Under the pieces are notes generated by a model, which did not search any database, was not told the DNA's origin, and saw nothing but the letters and a program-made list of their open reading frames with translations. The position numbers and the translations under genes are program-made. 64,000 nucleotides of DNA from Rhodoflexus caldus. GTDB taxonomy: Bacteria; Bacteroidota; Bacteroidia; Cytophagales; Thermoflexibacteraceae. Location: positions 16,151 through 80,150 of the forward strand of contig NZ_JAJPRF010000017.1 in assembly GCF_021206925.1 (NCBI RefSeq), read 5' to 3'. Of the stretch, positions 17,097-26,397 are shown piece after piece (position 1 is the first letter of the stretch; every line of letters starts with the position of its first letter).

Positions 17097-20048
17097 TTAC
17101 TCCTCCTCATTTTCCGAAACATTGCGTTCTGCAAACGAGATTGCGGGGTCTAACATTTCGTCAATGATTTTTTGGAGGAAGGTTTCCACATAAGTATTAA
17201 AATCGCTTATCGTTTGCGGTTCGTCGTCCAGTTTGTAGGGCTGAAAACCTTCGTTGAGTTTTCGGAAAAAGTAGAAGCCCGATGTTATGTTGAAATCATT
17301 GACCAACTGTGCGGCTTTTGCCGATGTTTTGAAGGTTGATTGATTTTGCAAATGCTTGATTAGCAGGTATTTGTAAATCAGCAACTGCACTACCTTGCTC
17401 TTTTGCGGATTGATGAATAACTCTTCCAAATTGGCAGCCGTCAGGTCTGTTTGGCTGAAAGTACCTGTTTTGTAGTCCACTACCCGCAGTTGGTCGTTGC
17501 AAATATCAATGCGGTCGGCTGTGCCCTTCAATAATACGGGAACGGTTTCGCCGGTAGCGAGCAACTGAACGTTAAGCGGAGTGCGCAAATCGGTTTCTTG
17601 TGCGAGCAACTCAAAAGGCGCATTGTCTTTTTCCTTGTTAAGGAATTGTTCAATTAGCCAGCCGGCGATGTATTTGAGCAGGTAGTTTTTGCCCTTGTCT
17701 GTAATAATGCCGCCTTTGATACGTGTAATGGCATCATTGAGCAGTTGGTCAAGTTGTTCGGGGTTGTTGGCAAGTTCGGCGATGGCTTCGGGGGTAAGGG
17801 TTTTCTGTTCGTAGTTTTTGAACAGGTTTTCCAGTGTTTGGTGAACCATTGAGCCGAAAGTATGGTCCATCATATCCTCTTCCATCTCGTTGGGTTCGCC
17901 CAAAGCAAGGATATATCGCTGAAAAAATGCCAGCGGATTGTCTATGTAGAGGTTGATGGCAGAGGGCGGAATACCTTTCTGCAAATATTCCCGCACCATT
18001 GCCAGCACTGCGGGCGTTTTTTCTACCTGCAAAACAGCGGCTGCTTTTTCGGGCAAGTTGAGTTGCAAACGGTATTGACGCAGCGTGATATTGTCGTATT
18101 TGGCAAGTTCGGCTTCCAATTGCGTAATGTAGCGGCTTTTTTCGGTCGTATTGATGCCCCTGCCACCTACCGCATCTACATACACAAGCGTTACATGGCG
18201 CGCATGGTGCAGCAAACGGTAAAAAGTATAGGCATAGGTTGCGTCGTTTTCCGTGTGGGTGGGCATACCGAACCGCTTGCGGATATCCATCGGGATAACT
18301 GAGCCAAACTGTTTGCCCTTGGGCATGATGCCTTCGTTACAAGAAAGAATAATCAGTCGCTCAAAATCCAGCGTGCGGCTTTCCAGCATCCCCATCAATT
18401 GCAGCGGGCTAAGTGGCTCTCCGGTAAAGGGCACCACAGCCCCGCGAATGGTTTCATAGAGAAACTGCTGCAAGGTGCGGGCGCTGATTTGCTTTTTGTA
18501 GTCTCCCAATACGCTCTCTATGCGTTTGAGCAGGGTGAAAAACTGCAACAGAAACTCATTTTCCAGTACGTTGTTTTCCCCGTCAAACAGTTGGGAAAGA
18601 ACTTCGCACAGGTCAAAAAGGGCTTGCAGCGCTGTATCGGCGCGGTTGTCCCACCAGCGAAAGACCGTTTGATAGAAGCTCGTTCCTTCGCCCCATGCCA
18701 GCAGGGTTTCCAGCGGCACATATACCAGATTTTCTTTCTGAATATGAATCAGGTGCTCTTGTACTTTGTCATAGTCCTGAGCGAATCGGGTGGAATATTG
18801 CAGGTAGGGGTGGCGAAGCAGTTTAAAAATATCCCGAAAATAGACCAAACGCTGCCCGTTTTCGTCGGTTGCAAAGTTTGCCTGCATGGCAAACAGGTTG
18901 TCTATGAGGCTGAAAAATGGCGTTTTGTCCATGGAAAGCCCCATGGTAATGTTCAGATACTCTTTGGCGGGCAGTTCCACCCCGTTGATTGCCGCGGTCG
19001 GCAGGGCATACAGCACAGGCATCAACATACTTTCATCGGGCAACAATATCCCTACATAGTTGATGGATTGTTTAAAGTCTGCAATGCCTTCGGCAAGTGA
19101 GGGGGCGGCTTGTATTTTTTCAAGTATGGCTTTTTGCAACAGGTCGCCGCAGAGTTTTGCCTGCGTAACCTTGTTGCTAACAGCAATCACATCAATCTTT
19201 TTGGGTTCTTCGGTCAGCGTTTTGCCCCATTCATAGGCCGATGGAATCAATCCTTCGTTTTTATGCCGCCGCAAATACAGACCTGCCTCATGGCGAGGCT
19301 GTGCGGCGATGTAAAACTCATCGGTATCCCAATAGAACTCGGCAATGCCCAACCGCTTGAAGCGTTGAAAAATTTCCGTTTCGGCCGCCGCCAATTGGTT
19401 GAACCCTATGAAAAAGACTTTTTTCAGTTGCTGTTTTTCAGCAATTTGTTTGGCATTTTCTGCCACAATGCGGTAGGCCATACCCAGATAGGCGCTGCCT
19501 GCATCCAACAGTTTGCCCCGAAAATGGAAGTAAGTATTTTTCAGATATTGCCAAAATTGATAATAAGCCGATACCGTGCTGTTTTGTCCGATTTTCGCCT
19601 GTATGTAGGCGATGTCTTGCCCCAATTCTTCAGCCCATCGCTCAATAGCTTTGGCTTCCTCCACGTAGTCAAACAGTTTGTCAGCCTCTACCATATTTTT
19701 GTCAATTAAATCAAAATCGCGCAGCAGTGCAGCACCCAGCGGCGCGAATCTGTCTAAGTTATGGTTGGGGTCGGTATCAAAAAGTCGGTAGCTTTCATAC
19801 AGCGAAAATAAAAGCGAAACATGGTCGGGGATGGTGAGTCCGGCGATGCGGGCTACAAAATCATCGGCGGCTAAAATTTCGGGCGCAAGGAACGAATGTG
19901 GAGCAACTTTTGCCAAATATTGCTTCATATACAGACATGCCCGACGCGTAGGAAGTATCAAATACCACGAAGTAAGTTCTTCCCAACCCCTTACAGAGAT
20001 ATGGTCTTCTAACAAACTATTGGCGACCTTTTCCAAAAATACCGACAT
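17097..20048 (-). CDS. AddB-like PD-(D/E)XK nuclease, double-strand break repair
   Basis: A ~980-residue protein of the RecB/AddB type. The N-terminal half resembles an inactivated UvrD-like helicase: the Walker A site is replaced by LILPTRRACLYMKQYLAK. Helicase-like motifs follow (VFFIGFNQLAAAETEIFQRF, NYVGILLPDESMLMPVLYALP, ERLIILSCNEGIMPKG). The C-terminal nuclease domain (about 730-960) keeps FGSMVHQTLENLF, LKGTADRIDI and the core VVDYKTG near residue 856. No Fe-S cysteines as in Bacillus AddB are visible. Its partner would be an AddA-like helicase-nuclease, not in the window. The start at 20048 (MSVFLEKVANSLLE) fits family length better than the ATG at 20129, whose extra residues look unrelated. 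It lies 76 bases upstream of dnaE on the same strand and may be cotranscribed with it. Confidence 0.85.
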   Translation of the reverse strand: MSVFLEKVANSLLEDHISVRGWEELTSWYLILPTRRACLYMKQYLAKVAPHSFLAPEILAADDFVARIAGLTIPDHVSLLFSLYESYRLFDTDPNHNLDRFAPLGAALLRDFDLIDKNMVEADKLFDYVEEAKAIERWAEELGQDIAYIQAKIGQNSTVSAYYQFWQYLKNTYFHFRGKLLDAGSAYLGMAYRIVAENAKQIAEKQQLKKVFFIGFNQLAAAETEIFQRFKRLGIAEFYWDTDEFYIAAQPRHEAGLYLRRHKNEGLIPSAYEWGKTLTEEPKKIDVIAVSNKVTQAKLCGDLLQKAILEKIQAAPSLAEGIADFKQSINYVGILLPDESMLMPVLYALPTAAINGVELPAKEYLNITMGLSMDKTPFFSLIDNLFAMQANFATDENGQRLVYFRDIFKLLRHPYLQYSTRFAQDYDKVQEHLIHIQKENLVYVPLETLLAWGEGTSFYQTVFRWWDNRADTALQALFDLCEVLSQLFDGENNVLENEFLLQFFTLLKRIESVLGDYKKQISARTLQQFLYETIRGAVVPFTGEPLSPLQLMGMLESRTLDFERLIILSCNEGIMPKGKQFGSVIPMDIRKRFGMPTHTENDATYAYTFYRLLHHARHVTLVYVDAVGGRGINTTEKSRYITQLEAELAKYDNITLRQYRLQLNLPEKAAAVLQVEKTPAVLAMVREYLQKGIPPSAINLYIDNPLAFFQRYILALGEPNEMEEDMMDHTFGSMVHQTLENLFKNYEQKTLTPEAIAELANNPEQLDQLLNDAITRIKGGIITDKGKNYLLKYIAGWLIEQFLNKEKDNAPFELLAQETDLRTPLNVQLLATGETVPVLLKGTADRIDICNDQLRVVDYKTGTFSQTDLTAANLEELFINPQKSKVVQLLIYKYLLIKHLQNQSTFKTSAKAAQLVNDFNITSGFYFFRKLNEGFQPYKLDDEPQTISDFNTYVETFLQKIIDEMLDPAISFAERNVSENEEE

Positions 20049-20189
20049 AGGCGTAATGAAGCTCGCAACGAAATTATAAACATTCACCAGTAATATTTGC
20101 AGGTGTTTTGTTAGTTTGTCTATTTTCACTTAAAATTGAGAGACACAACCTAAATAACCAATCATTATTCATTCAAAACAGTGAAGAAA

Positions 20190-23100
20190 ATGTTAGCAAA
20201 ACTTACTAAACAGCTATGCTTTGCTTTGGGCATGGTGCTGCTGATGGCTGCCCAAGCAATGGCTCAAACAACCGTAACCGGTAAGGTAACGGATGCAGGC
20301 ACGAAAGAAACACTTGCCGGCGTAAATATTAAAGTGAAAGACCGCGTGGTAGGTACTATCACCGATGGGAAAGGCAATTTCACACTGAAAGTAAACAGTG
20401 CGCCTCCGTTTACCTTGCAAGTATCTATTATAGGCTATCAGAGCAAAGAAGTTGAAGTTACTTCCGACGGTATGAACTTGGATATTGCGCTGAACGAGCA
20501 AACCATCATGGGGCAGGAAGTAGTGGTTTCCGCTTCCCGCGTGGAAGAGAGCGTACTGAAGTCGCCTGTTACCGTTGAGCGCATGGATATTATGCAAATC
20601 CGCGAAACACCGGCAGCCAACTTCTACGACGCTTTGCAAAATATGAAAGGCGTAGAAATGAGCACGCAGAGTTTGACCTTCCGCTCATTCAACACCCGTG
20701 GTTTCAATGCCAACGGCAACGTGCGCACGGTGCAAATGATTGACGGTATGGACAACCAAGCGCCCGGTTTGAACTTCCCCGTAGGTAACATTGTAGGTAT
20801 CTCCGAGCTTGACCTCGAGACACTGGAACTGTTGCCCGGTGCAGCCTCTGCTCTCTACGGCCCGAACGCTATCAACGGTATCATTTTGATGAACTCCAAA
20901 AATCCGTTCCAGTATCAGGGGGCAAGTGCCTATGTACGCACAGGTTTGATGAGCGAGAAAAACCGTTTGAAACCCGGTACAGAAGATGCGCTGGGTGCAA
21001 CAGGTATGGTTGATGCTGCCATCCGCTATGCCAAATCCATCAACGACAAATTGGCATTTAAAATAAACATAGGCTATTTGCGTGCCAACGACTGGCAAGC
21101 CTCCGATATCCGCGACCAGAGCTTGCTGAACGGTTTCAACGCTACCACAGGCAACCGCGCCAACAACCCGGGCTACAACGGCGTGAACACCTACGGCGAC
21201 GAAAACAACGTAAACCTGTTTACTTCTCTGTTTGCCAATGGTCAACCGGGCACGGGTGCGGGCGGTACTTCGCCTTTCTTGGGTGCAATTGCCAGCTTCC
21301 GCTATCCTGCCGGAACGCCCGGCATTGGCGGTGCTTCGCTCACTCAACTGACAGGTCAAACACCTCAACAAATTTTTAATGCTATTATTCCGAATACATT
21401 CGTTTCACGTACCGGCTACAACGAGCGCGATTTGGCAGACTATACTACCAAGAGTGTGAAGTTTAACGGTGCGTTGCACTATCGCCTGAACGATAAGGTA
21501 GAAGCCATTTTGCAAGCCAACTTAGGTATGGGTACTACCGTTTATACAGGTGCTGACCGCTATTCGTTGAGCAACTTCACGCTGGCACAATACAAGGCCG
21601 AGGTGCGCGGTTCTAACTTTTATTTGCGCGCCTATACTACCCGTGAAAACTCAGGCGACTCTTATGCCATCGGTACATTGGGTTCAGGTATCAACGAAGC
21701 ATGGAAACCAAGCACTACATGGTTCCCTCAATACTTCGGTGCATTCGGCGAGCGCGCCTTGGGTGCTTATGCCACCACTTTTGCAGGTGCTTTAGCACAG
21801 GGACAAACCCCTGCTGCTGCCGCTGCCGCTGCTGCCGCTGCTGCTCAAGCAGGTTTCAACACCTTCCATCAGCAAGCACGTGCCATAGCCGACCAAGGAC
21901 GCTTCCTGCCCGGCTCGGCAGAGTTCCAACGCGCATCTGAAGCTGTTCGCAGCCGTCCTATTCCGGGCAATGCACAAGGCGTAGGTGCACGCTTTACCGA
22001 CAAAACCAGCCTGTACCACTTCGAGGGTATGTACAACTTCTCTAATCAGATTAAGTTTGCCGAAATCATCGTAGGTGCCAATTACCGCATATATGCGCTC
22101 AACTCCGAGGGAACACTCTTTGCACGCCAAGATGACGGCAGCGAATTTAACATCAACGAATACGGCGGTTATGTACAGGCTTCCAAAAAACTATTTGAAG
22201 ACCGTTTGAAATTAAGCGGCTCACTGCGCTACGATAAGAACCAAAATTTCAAGGGACAAGTGAACCCGCGTGCTTCTGCTGTATTGACAGTTGCCAAAGA
22301 CCACAACATCCGCGCTTCTTATCAGACAGGTTTCCGTATTCCGACTACGCAGAACCAATATATTGACCTGTTGACTCCGCAAGCCCGATTGGTAGGTGGT
22401 CTGCCGCTGTTCCGCGAGCGCTATAACATGATTAACAACCCTGTTTATACGCTGCAATCTGTACAGGCATTCGGTGCTGCTTTGCAACGTGGTGTAGCTC
22501 CTGCCGAAGCTGCTCGCCTGCTGCAACAGTTCCAGTTCCGCGACTTCCAGCCTGAGCGTGTGCGTTCATTTGAATTTGGTTATAAGAGCTTGATTGCCAA
22601 TAAATTGTCTATTGACGCTTATTATTACAACAGCACATTCCTGAACTTTGACGGTGGTGCAGTAGTTGTACAATCAAGAACCCCGCTGCCTGCCGGTGCA
22701 TTACCGCTGACACTGTTGAGCGCCGACACCCGCAATGTTTACAGCTTCCCTGTAAACAGCGACCAGCAACTGACCAACCACGGTTGGGCATTGGGTGTAG
22801 ACTATGCACTGCCTAAAGGTTTCGCTGTTGGCGGTAACGTTTCTTACAACGAACTGCTGAATACAGACAAACTGCCTGCAGGCTTTGAAACATCTTTCAA
22901 CACACCTAAGTATCGCTATAACCTGTCGCTTTCTAACCGCAACTGGATTAAGAACGTGAGCTTCAGCGTAAACTACCGCTGGCAAGACCAGTTTGTATGG
23001 CAAAGCTCTTTCGTAGGCCCTGCCATCCGTGGTGCGAGCCAAAGCATTGTGCCTGCGTTCAGCACATTAGATGCACAGGTAAGCCTGAAAATACCTTCTG

Positions 23101-23225
23101 TTAAGTCTATCGTAAAAGTAGGCGGCAGCAACCTGTTGAACCAAAGCTATACACAAGCTTGGGGTAACCCATCAGTAGGTGCTATCTACTACATCCAAAT
23201 TACTTTTGATGAGTTCCTTAACTAA
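20190..23225 (+). CDS. TonB-dependent outer-membrane receptor with a CarboxypepD_reg N-domain
   Basis: A ~1010-residue active-transport receptor. A signal peptide (to MAAQAMAQ) is followed by a carboxypeptidase-regulatory-like domain (TTVTGKVTDAGTKETLAGVNIKVKD), then the plug (VVVSASRVEESVLKSPVTVERM; FNTRGFNANGN; VQMIDGMDNQAPG; LLPGAASALYGPNAINGIILM) and a 22-stranded barrel ending in YYIQITFDEFLN. No SusD-like lipoprotein follows, so it is not a glycan SusCD pair; the ligand is unknown. Two surface-loop segments share an Ala-rich helical motif (GALAQGQTPAAAA and GAALQRGVAPAEAA). ATG 20190 is taken; a GTG at 20181 would add MKK and is equally plausible. A terminator follows. Confidence 0.92.
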   Translation: MLAKLTKQLCFALGMVLLMAAQAMAQTTVTGKVTDAGTKETLAGVNIKVKDRVVGTITDGKGNFTLKVNSAPPFTLQVSIIGYQSKEVEVTSDGMNLDIALNEQTIMGQEVVVSASRVEESVLKSPVTVERMDIMQIRETPAANFYDALQNMKGVEMSTQSLTFRSFNTRGFNANGNVRTVQMIDGMDNQAPGLNFPVGNIVGISELDLETLELLPGAASALYGPNAINGIILMNSKNPFQYQGASAYVRTGLMSEKNRLKPGTEDALGATGMVDAAIRYAKSINDKLAFKINIGYLRANDWQASDIRDQSLLNGFNATTGNRANNPGYNGVNTYGDENNVNLFTSLFANGQPGTGAGGTSPFLGAIASFRYPAGTPGIGGASLTQLTGQTPQQIFNAIIPNTFVSRTGYNERDLADYTTKSVKFNGALHYRLNDKVEAILQANLGMGTTVYTGADRYSLSNFTLAQYKAEVRGSNFYLRAYTTRENSGDSYAIGTLGSGINEAWKPSTTWFPQYFGAFGERALGAYATTFAGALAQGQTPAAAAAAAAAAAQAGFNTFHQQARAIADQGRFLPGSAEFQRASEAVRSRPIPGNAQGVGARFTDKTSLYHFEGMYNFSNQIKFAEIIVGANYRIYALNSEGTLFARQDDGSEFNINEYGGYVQASKKLFEDRLKLSGSLRYDKNQNFKGQVNPRASAVLTVAKDHNIRASYQTGFRIPTTQNQYIDLLTPQARLVGGLPLFRERYNMINNPVYTLQSVQAFGAALQRGVAPAEAARLLQQFQFRDFQPERVRSFEFGYKSLIANKLSIDAYYYNSTFLNFDGGAVVVQSRTPLPAGALPLTLLSADTRNVYSFPVNSDQQLTNHGWALGVDYALPKGFAVGGNVSYNELLNTDKLPAGFETSFNTPKYRYNLSLSNRNWIKNVSFSVNYRWQDQFVWQSSFVGPAIRGASQSIVPAFSTLDAQVSLKIPSVKSIVKVGGSNLLNQSYTQAWGNPSVGAIYYIQITFDEFLN
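21813..21845 (+). repeat. GCN trinucleotide tract encoding 11 alanines
   Basis: Eleven consecutive GCT/GCC codons inside the TonB receptor encode an uninterrupted alanine run in a predicted surface loop. The mixed codons would limit, but not abolish, slippage. Confidence 0.9.
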
Positions 23226-23247
23226 TTTCGGAAACTCATTGCACCGA

Positions 23248-23285
23248 AAAGCCCCGCCGTTTTTATGATGGCGGGGTTTTTTGTT
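23248..23285 (+). terminator. Rho-independent terminator after the TonB receptor
   Basis: The stem CCCCGCC / GGCGGGG, extended by A-T pairs with one bulged G, is followed by a run of six T. It starts about 25 bases after the stop. Confidence 0.85.
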
Positions 23286-23367
23286 TGATGATGTTTTGCC
23301 TGTTGTGCTGTAATATTTTCTCGTGAAAGTCGTTATCTTACGCTATTGATAAAACAACTTCTTCTGT

Positions 23368-25461
23368 ATGAGGCATTTATACCTCATGGCCTTGGGGGCA
23401 ATATTGGTGATGCTGCCTGCCCATGCCCGACAAACTGTAATTACGGCAAGCACGCAGGCAAGTGAAATTTCTCTCGGGAAATATTTTTACTATTTTGAGG
23501 ACACTACCCGCCAATTACAACTGTCTGATATTCAAAAAATTGCTGCAAAGGGGTTGTTTAAGAAATCTGATACAGACATTCCTTATTTGGGCATGTCGGC
23601 TTCTGCATATTGGTTGAAATTTGATATAGATGCCGCATCATTTGCACAGGATGACTGGGTGCTTACGTGCGGGCTTGCAAGCTATTCCGATATATCGCTG
23701 TTCTATTTCAACGGGCAAACGTGGGAGAGTTACCGCACAGGCACTAAGTTTCCGTTTCATACACGCCCGGTCAGTTATCGTTTTTTTGCTTTTCCGCTGC
23801 GCATATACAGCGAAACAGGTACTGTTTCGTACTTTATACGCATCCAAACCGAACGGGCTTTCACGCTGCCGCTCAGTTTGCAACGCACCGCCCGCTTCAT
23901 TGGCCATGTGATTTATCAGGAGTGGATTTACGGGGCTTATTTGGGCATTTTGCTGTTTTTCAGCATTTATAACCTGATATTGTTTTTGGCTTTTCGCGAG
24001 CGGACATTCTTGTTTTATGCCATCTACATTTTTTTCTCTGCTTTGCTGTTGCTGTTTTACTACGGCTACATTTTCCAGTTTTTCTTGCCCGATGTAGTTA
24101 TCAACCCAAGTGTGGCCTTTTTCTATTCCATTTTGGCGCAACGTTGCGGATTAATTTTGTTGGTTATCAGTTTTTTTAACATTAACAAACGCGGCGGCAA
24201 TACTTACCGCATTTTGCAAGGCTTACTCTTGCTCTATGTGTTGATATTTCTGCTCAGTTTTGTATTTCCGCGCAATATGCTCACTTCTTGGCAGTCCATG
24301 CTTTCATTGCTCACACTGGGGCTGACCACCGTTTACGGGTTTTACTTTTATTTTAAAAAGAAACTGAAGTATGCGCGGTTCTATCTGGCAGGGCACACGA
24401 TTTATTTCCTTTTTGCCATATCTAACAATGTCAGTTTTTTTGATATCGGCCTGTTGCTGCCCAAGTTTATATTCATGCACATCGGCGAGGTGGGCATATT
24501 GATTGAGGCTGTATTTCTGGCACTTGCGCTAACGGATAAATACACGTGGGAAAGGCAGCAAATTGTGCGTGCCAAAGAAAAAGCACAGGAACAACTGATT
24601 AACATACAAAGGAAAATCAACGAGGAGTTGGAGCAAAAAGTGGCAGAACGCACTGCTGAGTTGCAGGAAACCAACGAAGAACTCCGATTGCAAAAAGAAG
24701 AAATCGGTATATTGAACAATTATTTGGAGCAGCAGGTTGCCGCACGCACCGAAGAACTGAACCATACCGTAAATCGTCTTATCCGACAGAATGAAAATTT
24801 GGAGCAGTTCTCCTACATCATTTCGCACAATATCAAAGCGCCGGTAGCGAGCATTAAAGGCTTGCTCAATATCTATGATACAAGCGAAATTTCAAGCAGC
24901 ATCAATGCAAGTGTTTTTGAACACCTGCAAATTACGACCCATAAGTTGGATATGCTGGTAGGCGACCTTTCCGAAATACTGTCCATCAGAAACACCACTG
25001 ATTTTCACAAGGAATGGGTTCATTTGGACAATCTCATCCGAAATTCGCTGGAACATGTGGCCGACCAAATCATGTTGCACAATGTGCACGTAGAGAAGCA
25101 ATTGCTCACACAGGAAGTTTATACTTCCAAAAACTTTCTGCAATCCGTTTTGAACCACCTGATTGACAATGCGGTCAAATTCAGAGACCCCGAACGCCCC
25201 TTGGAAATTGTTATTAAAGCGGAAACCATTGACGGCAAACATTGCATTTCTGTCAGCGACAACGGTTTAGGGGTAGATATATCCGACGATTACAAAATTT
25301 TTGGGCTGTATCAACGGATGCATACCCATGTAGAAGGTAAAGGATTGGGGCTTTACTTATGCAAAACGCAAGTTGAGGCACTTGGTGGCTACATAAAAGT
25401 AGAAAGTACTCCCGGCGAAGGAAGTACTTTCTACGTATGGCTGCCGAACGATACCGATTGA
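23368..25461 (+). CDS. 7TMR-DISM sensor histidine kinase
   Basis: A 697-residue membrane kinase. A signal peptide (to PAHAR) precedes a periplasmic 7TMR-DISMED2 domain (about 30-175; SLGKYFYYFEDTTRQL, GMSASAYWLKFDID), which has a jelly-roll fold thought to bind carbohydrate-like ligands. Seven membrane segments occupy about 185-390. A long coiled coil (QEQLINIQRKINEELEQKVA and on) leads to a HisKA domain with the phosphoacceptor in FSYIISHNIKAPVASIKG and an HATPase domain (NHLIDNAVKFRD, VSDNGLGVDI, GKGLGLYLCKTQVEALGG, STPGEGSTFYVWLP). No receiver domain is fused and no response-regulator gene is adjacent, so it is an orphan kinase. Its 3' end contains the terminator-like hairpin that serves the convergent methyltransferase gene. 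Confidence 0.9.
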   Translation: MRHLYLMALGAILVMLPAHARQTVITASTQASEISLGKYFYYFEDTTRQLQLSDIQKIAAKGLFKKSDTDIPYLGMSASAYWLKFDIDAASFAQDDWVLTCGLASYSDISLFYFNGQTWESYRTGTKFPFHTRPVSYRFFAFPLRIYSETGTVSYFIRIQTERAFTLPLSLQRTARFIGHVIYQEWIYGAYLGILLFFSIYNLILFLAFRERTFLFYAIYIFFSALLLLFYYGYIFQFFLPDVVINPSVAFFYSILAQRCGLILLVISFFNINKRGGNTYRILQGLLLLYVLIFLLSFVFPRNMLTSWQSMLSLLTLGLTTVYGFYFYFKKKLKYARFYLAGHTIYFLFAISNNVSFFDIGLLLPKFIFMHIGEVGILIEAVFLALALTDKYTWERQQIVRAKEKAQEQLINIQRKINEELEQKVAERTAELQETNEELRLQKEEIGILNNYLEQQVAARTEELNHTVNRLIRQNENLEQFSYIISHNIKAPVASIKGLLNIYDTSEISSSINASVFEHLQITTHKLDMLVGDLSEILSIRNTTDFHKEWVHLDNLIRNSLEHVADQIMLHNVHVEKQLLTQEVYTSKNFLQSVLNHLIDNAVKFRDPERPLEIVIKAETIDGKHCISVSDNGLGVDISDDYKIFGLYQRMHTHVEGKGLGLYLCKTQVEALGGYIKVESTPGEGSTFYVWLPNDTD
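25392..25434 (-). terminator. terminator-like hairpin for the methyltransferase, inside the kinase gene
   Basis: GTAGAAAGTACT at 25399-25410 and AGTACTTTCTAC at 25423-25434 form a perfect 12-bp stem with a 12-nt loop. Read on the minus strand it is followed by TTTTATG and lies 29 bases after the methyltransferase stop. On the plus strand no T-run follows. The stem encodes residues around STPGEGSTFYV of the kinase. Confidence 0.6.
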
Positions 25462-25463
25462 GC

Positions 25464-26252
25464 TTATGCCGCTTTGGTAACAACGGCAAATAAATCTAAG
25501 CATACATCAGGGTTGCTGTCTAACGAAAAATCCTCTATGCCGATATTGCTGACTAATTCGTTGTCCTGATGCATCAACTTATTGCGGTTGATGCGGTTCA
25601 ATATGTCGTAAGGAATCTGCAATACCTGACGCGGCAGTTTGTGCTGTAAATCAAAAATATCCCAGCGCATAATTCGCTGCACCGAGCGACGGTTTTGCTC
25701 GTGGTACTTCATCACCGCCTCACTGCCTTTTACGCCTTTCAGCTCTACCTGCCCCGGGAAATACTGTTCCAGCAATGCTTTTAGTTGAGCGGGCGTGTAT
25801 TCGCGAACATGCCAAGGGTTGCGGGAGAGCGTATAGTTAATATTGGGTGTGCTGATGATGGCTTTACCCCCCGGTTTCAGTACACGCCTGATTTCGCGGA
25901 GGAATGCATGGTCATCTTCAATGTGTTCTATTACTTGCAGCGTAACTACCACGTCAAAATCATTATCTTTTACTCCTTGCAAGGGCGGAATAAAGCAGTC
26001 AATAAACGTAAATCTTGGATAGAGTTTTGACAAGTGGTTAAGCAATTGCGTATTCTTGTCAATGGCGGTGTAGTGCTCGCAGCGGTTTGCAAAAACAGTA
26101 AGCCCTTTGCCTGTTCCGCAACCCACTTCCAGCAGGTTGCCGTGCACCATTTCCGCCGCTTTTTTGTAGGCAAAAAACAAGCGATTGTTTAACACGTTAT
26201 CGCTTGCAATTTCGTAGGAAGTAACCTCAGAGGTTTTGAACATTTTTTCCAT
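25464..26252 (-). CDS. class I SAM-dependent methyltransferase
   Basis: A 262-residue soluble protein with a Methyltransf_11/25-like Rossmann core: motif I NLLEVGCGTGKGL (about 39-51), an acidic end of strand beta2 (AIDKNTQLL), motif DVVVTLQVIEHIEDDHAFLREIRRVLKPGG and IISTPNINYTLSRN. The C-terminal third (about 170-262) is family-specific, with the sequence RIMRWDIFDLQHKLPRQVL. The substrate cannot be told; similar genes in Bacteroidota often lie with lipid or polysaccharide genes, and none is adjacent here. The ATG at 26252 (MEKMFKT) is chosen over a TTG at 26258. It converges on the kinase gene with 2 bases between the stop codons. Confidence 0.85.
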   Translation of the reverse strand: MEKMFKTSEVTSYEIASDNVLNNRLFFAYKKAAEMVHGNLLEVGCGTGKGLTVFANRCEHYTAIDKNTQLLNHLSKLYPRFTFIDCFIPPLQGVKDNDFDVVVTLQVIEHIEDDHAFLREIRRVLKPGGKAIISTPNINYTLSRNPWHVREYTPAQLKALLEQYFPGQVELKGVKGSEAVMKYHEQNRRSVQRIMRWDIFDLQHKLPRQVLQIPYDILNRINRNKLMHQDNELVSNIGIEDFSLDSNPDVCLDLFAVVTKAA

Positions 26253-26397
26253 CAGCAATGATGTTATTACATCGGCTGCAAAGTTACGCAGCTTTTCCGT
26301 CTGCTTGCGCCGTTGTTTTGTTTTTTGGTTACTGCATCCGATTTCGGCTGAAAATCACTAACTTTCAATCAATCTACATTAGCTATTCCACCGAACA

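Noticed and set aside
21810..21850. GCT/GCC repeats considered as a CRISPR or phase-variable tract
   Set aside because: They are a coding alanine run without spacers; phase shift is impossible because the unit is three bases.
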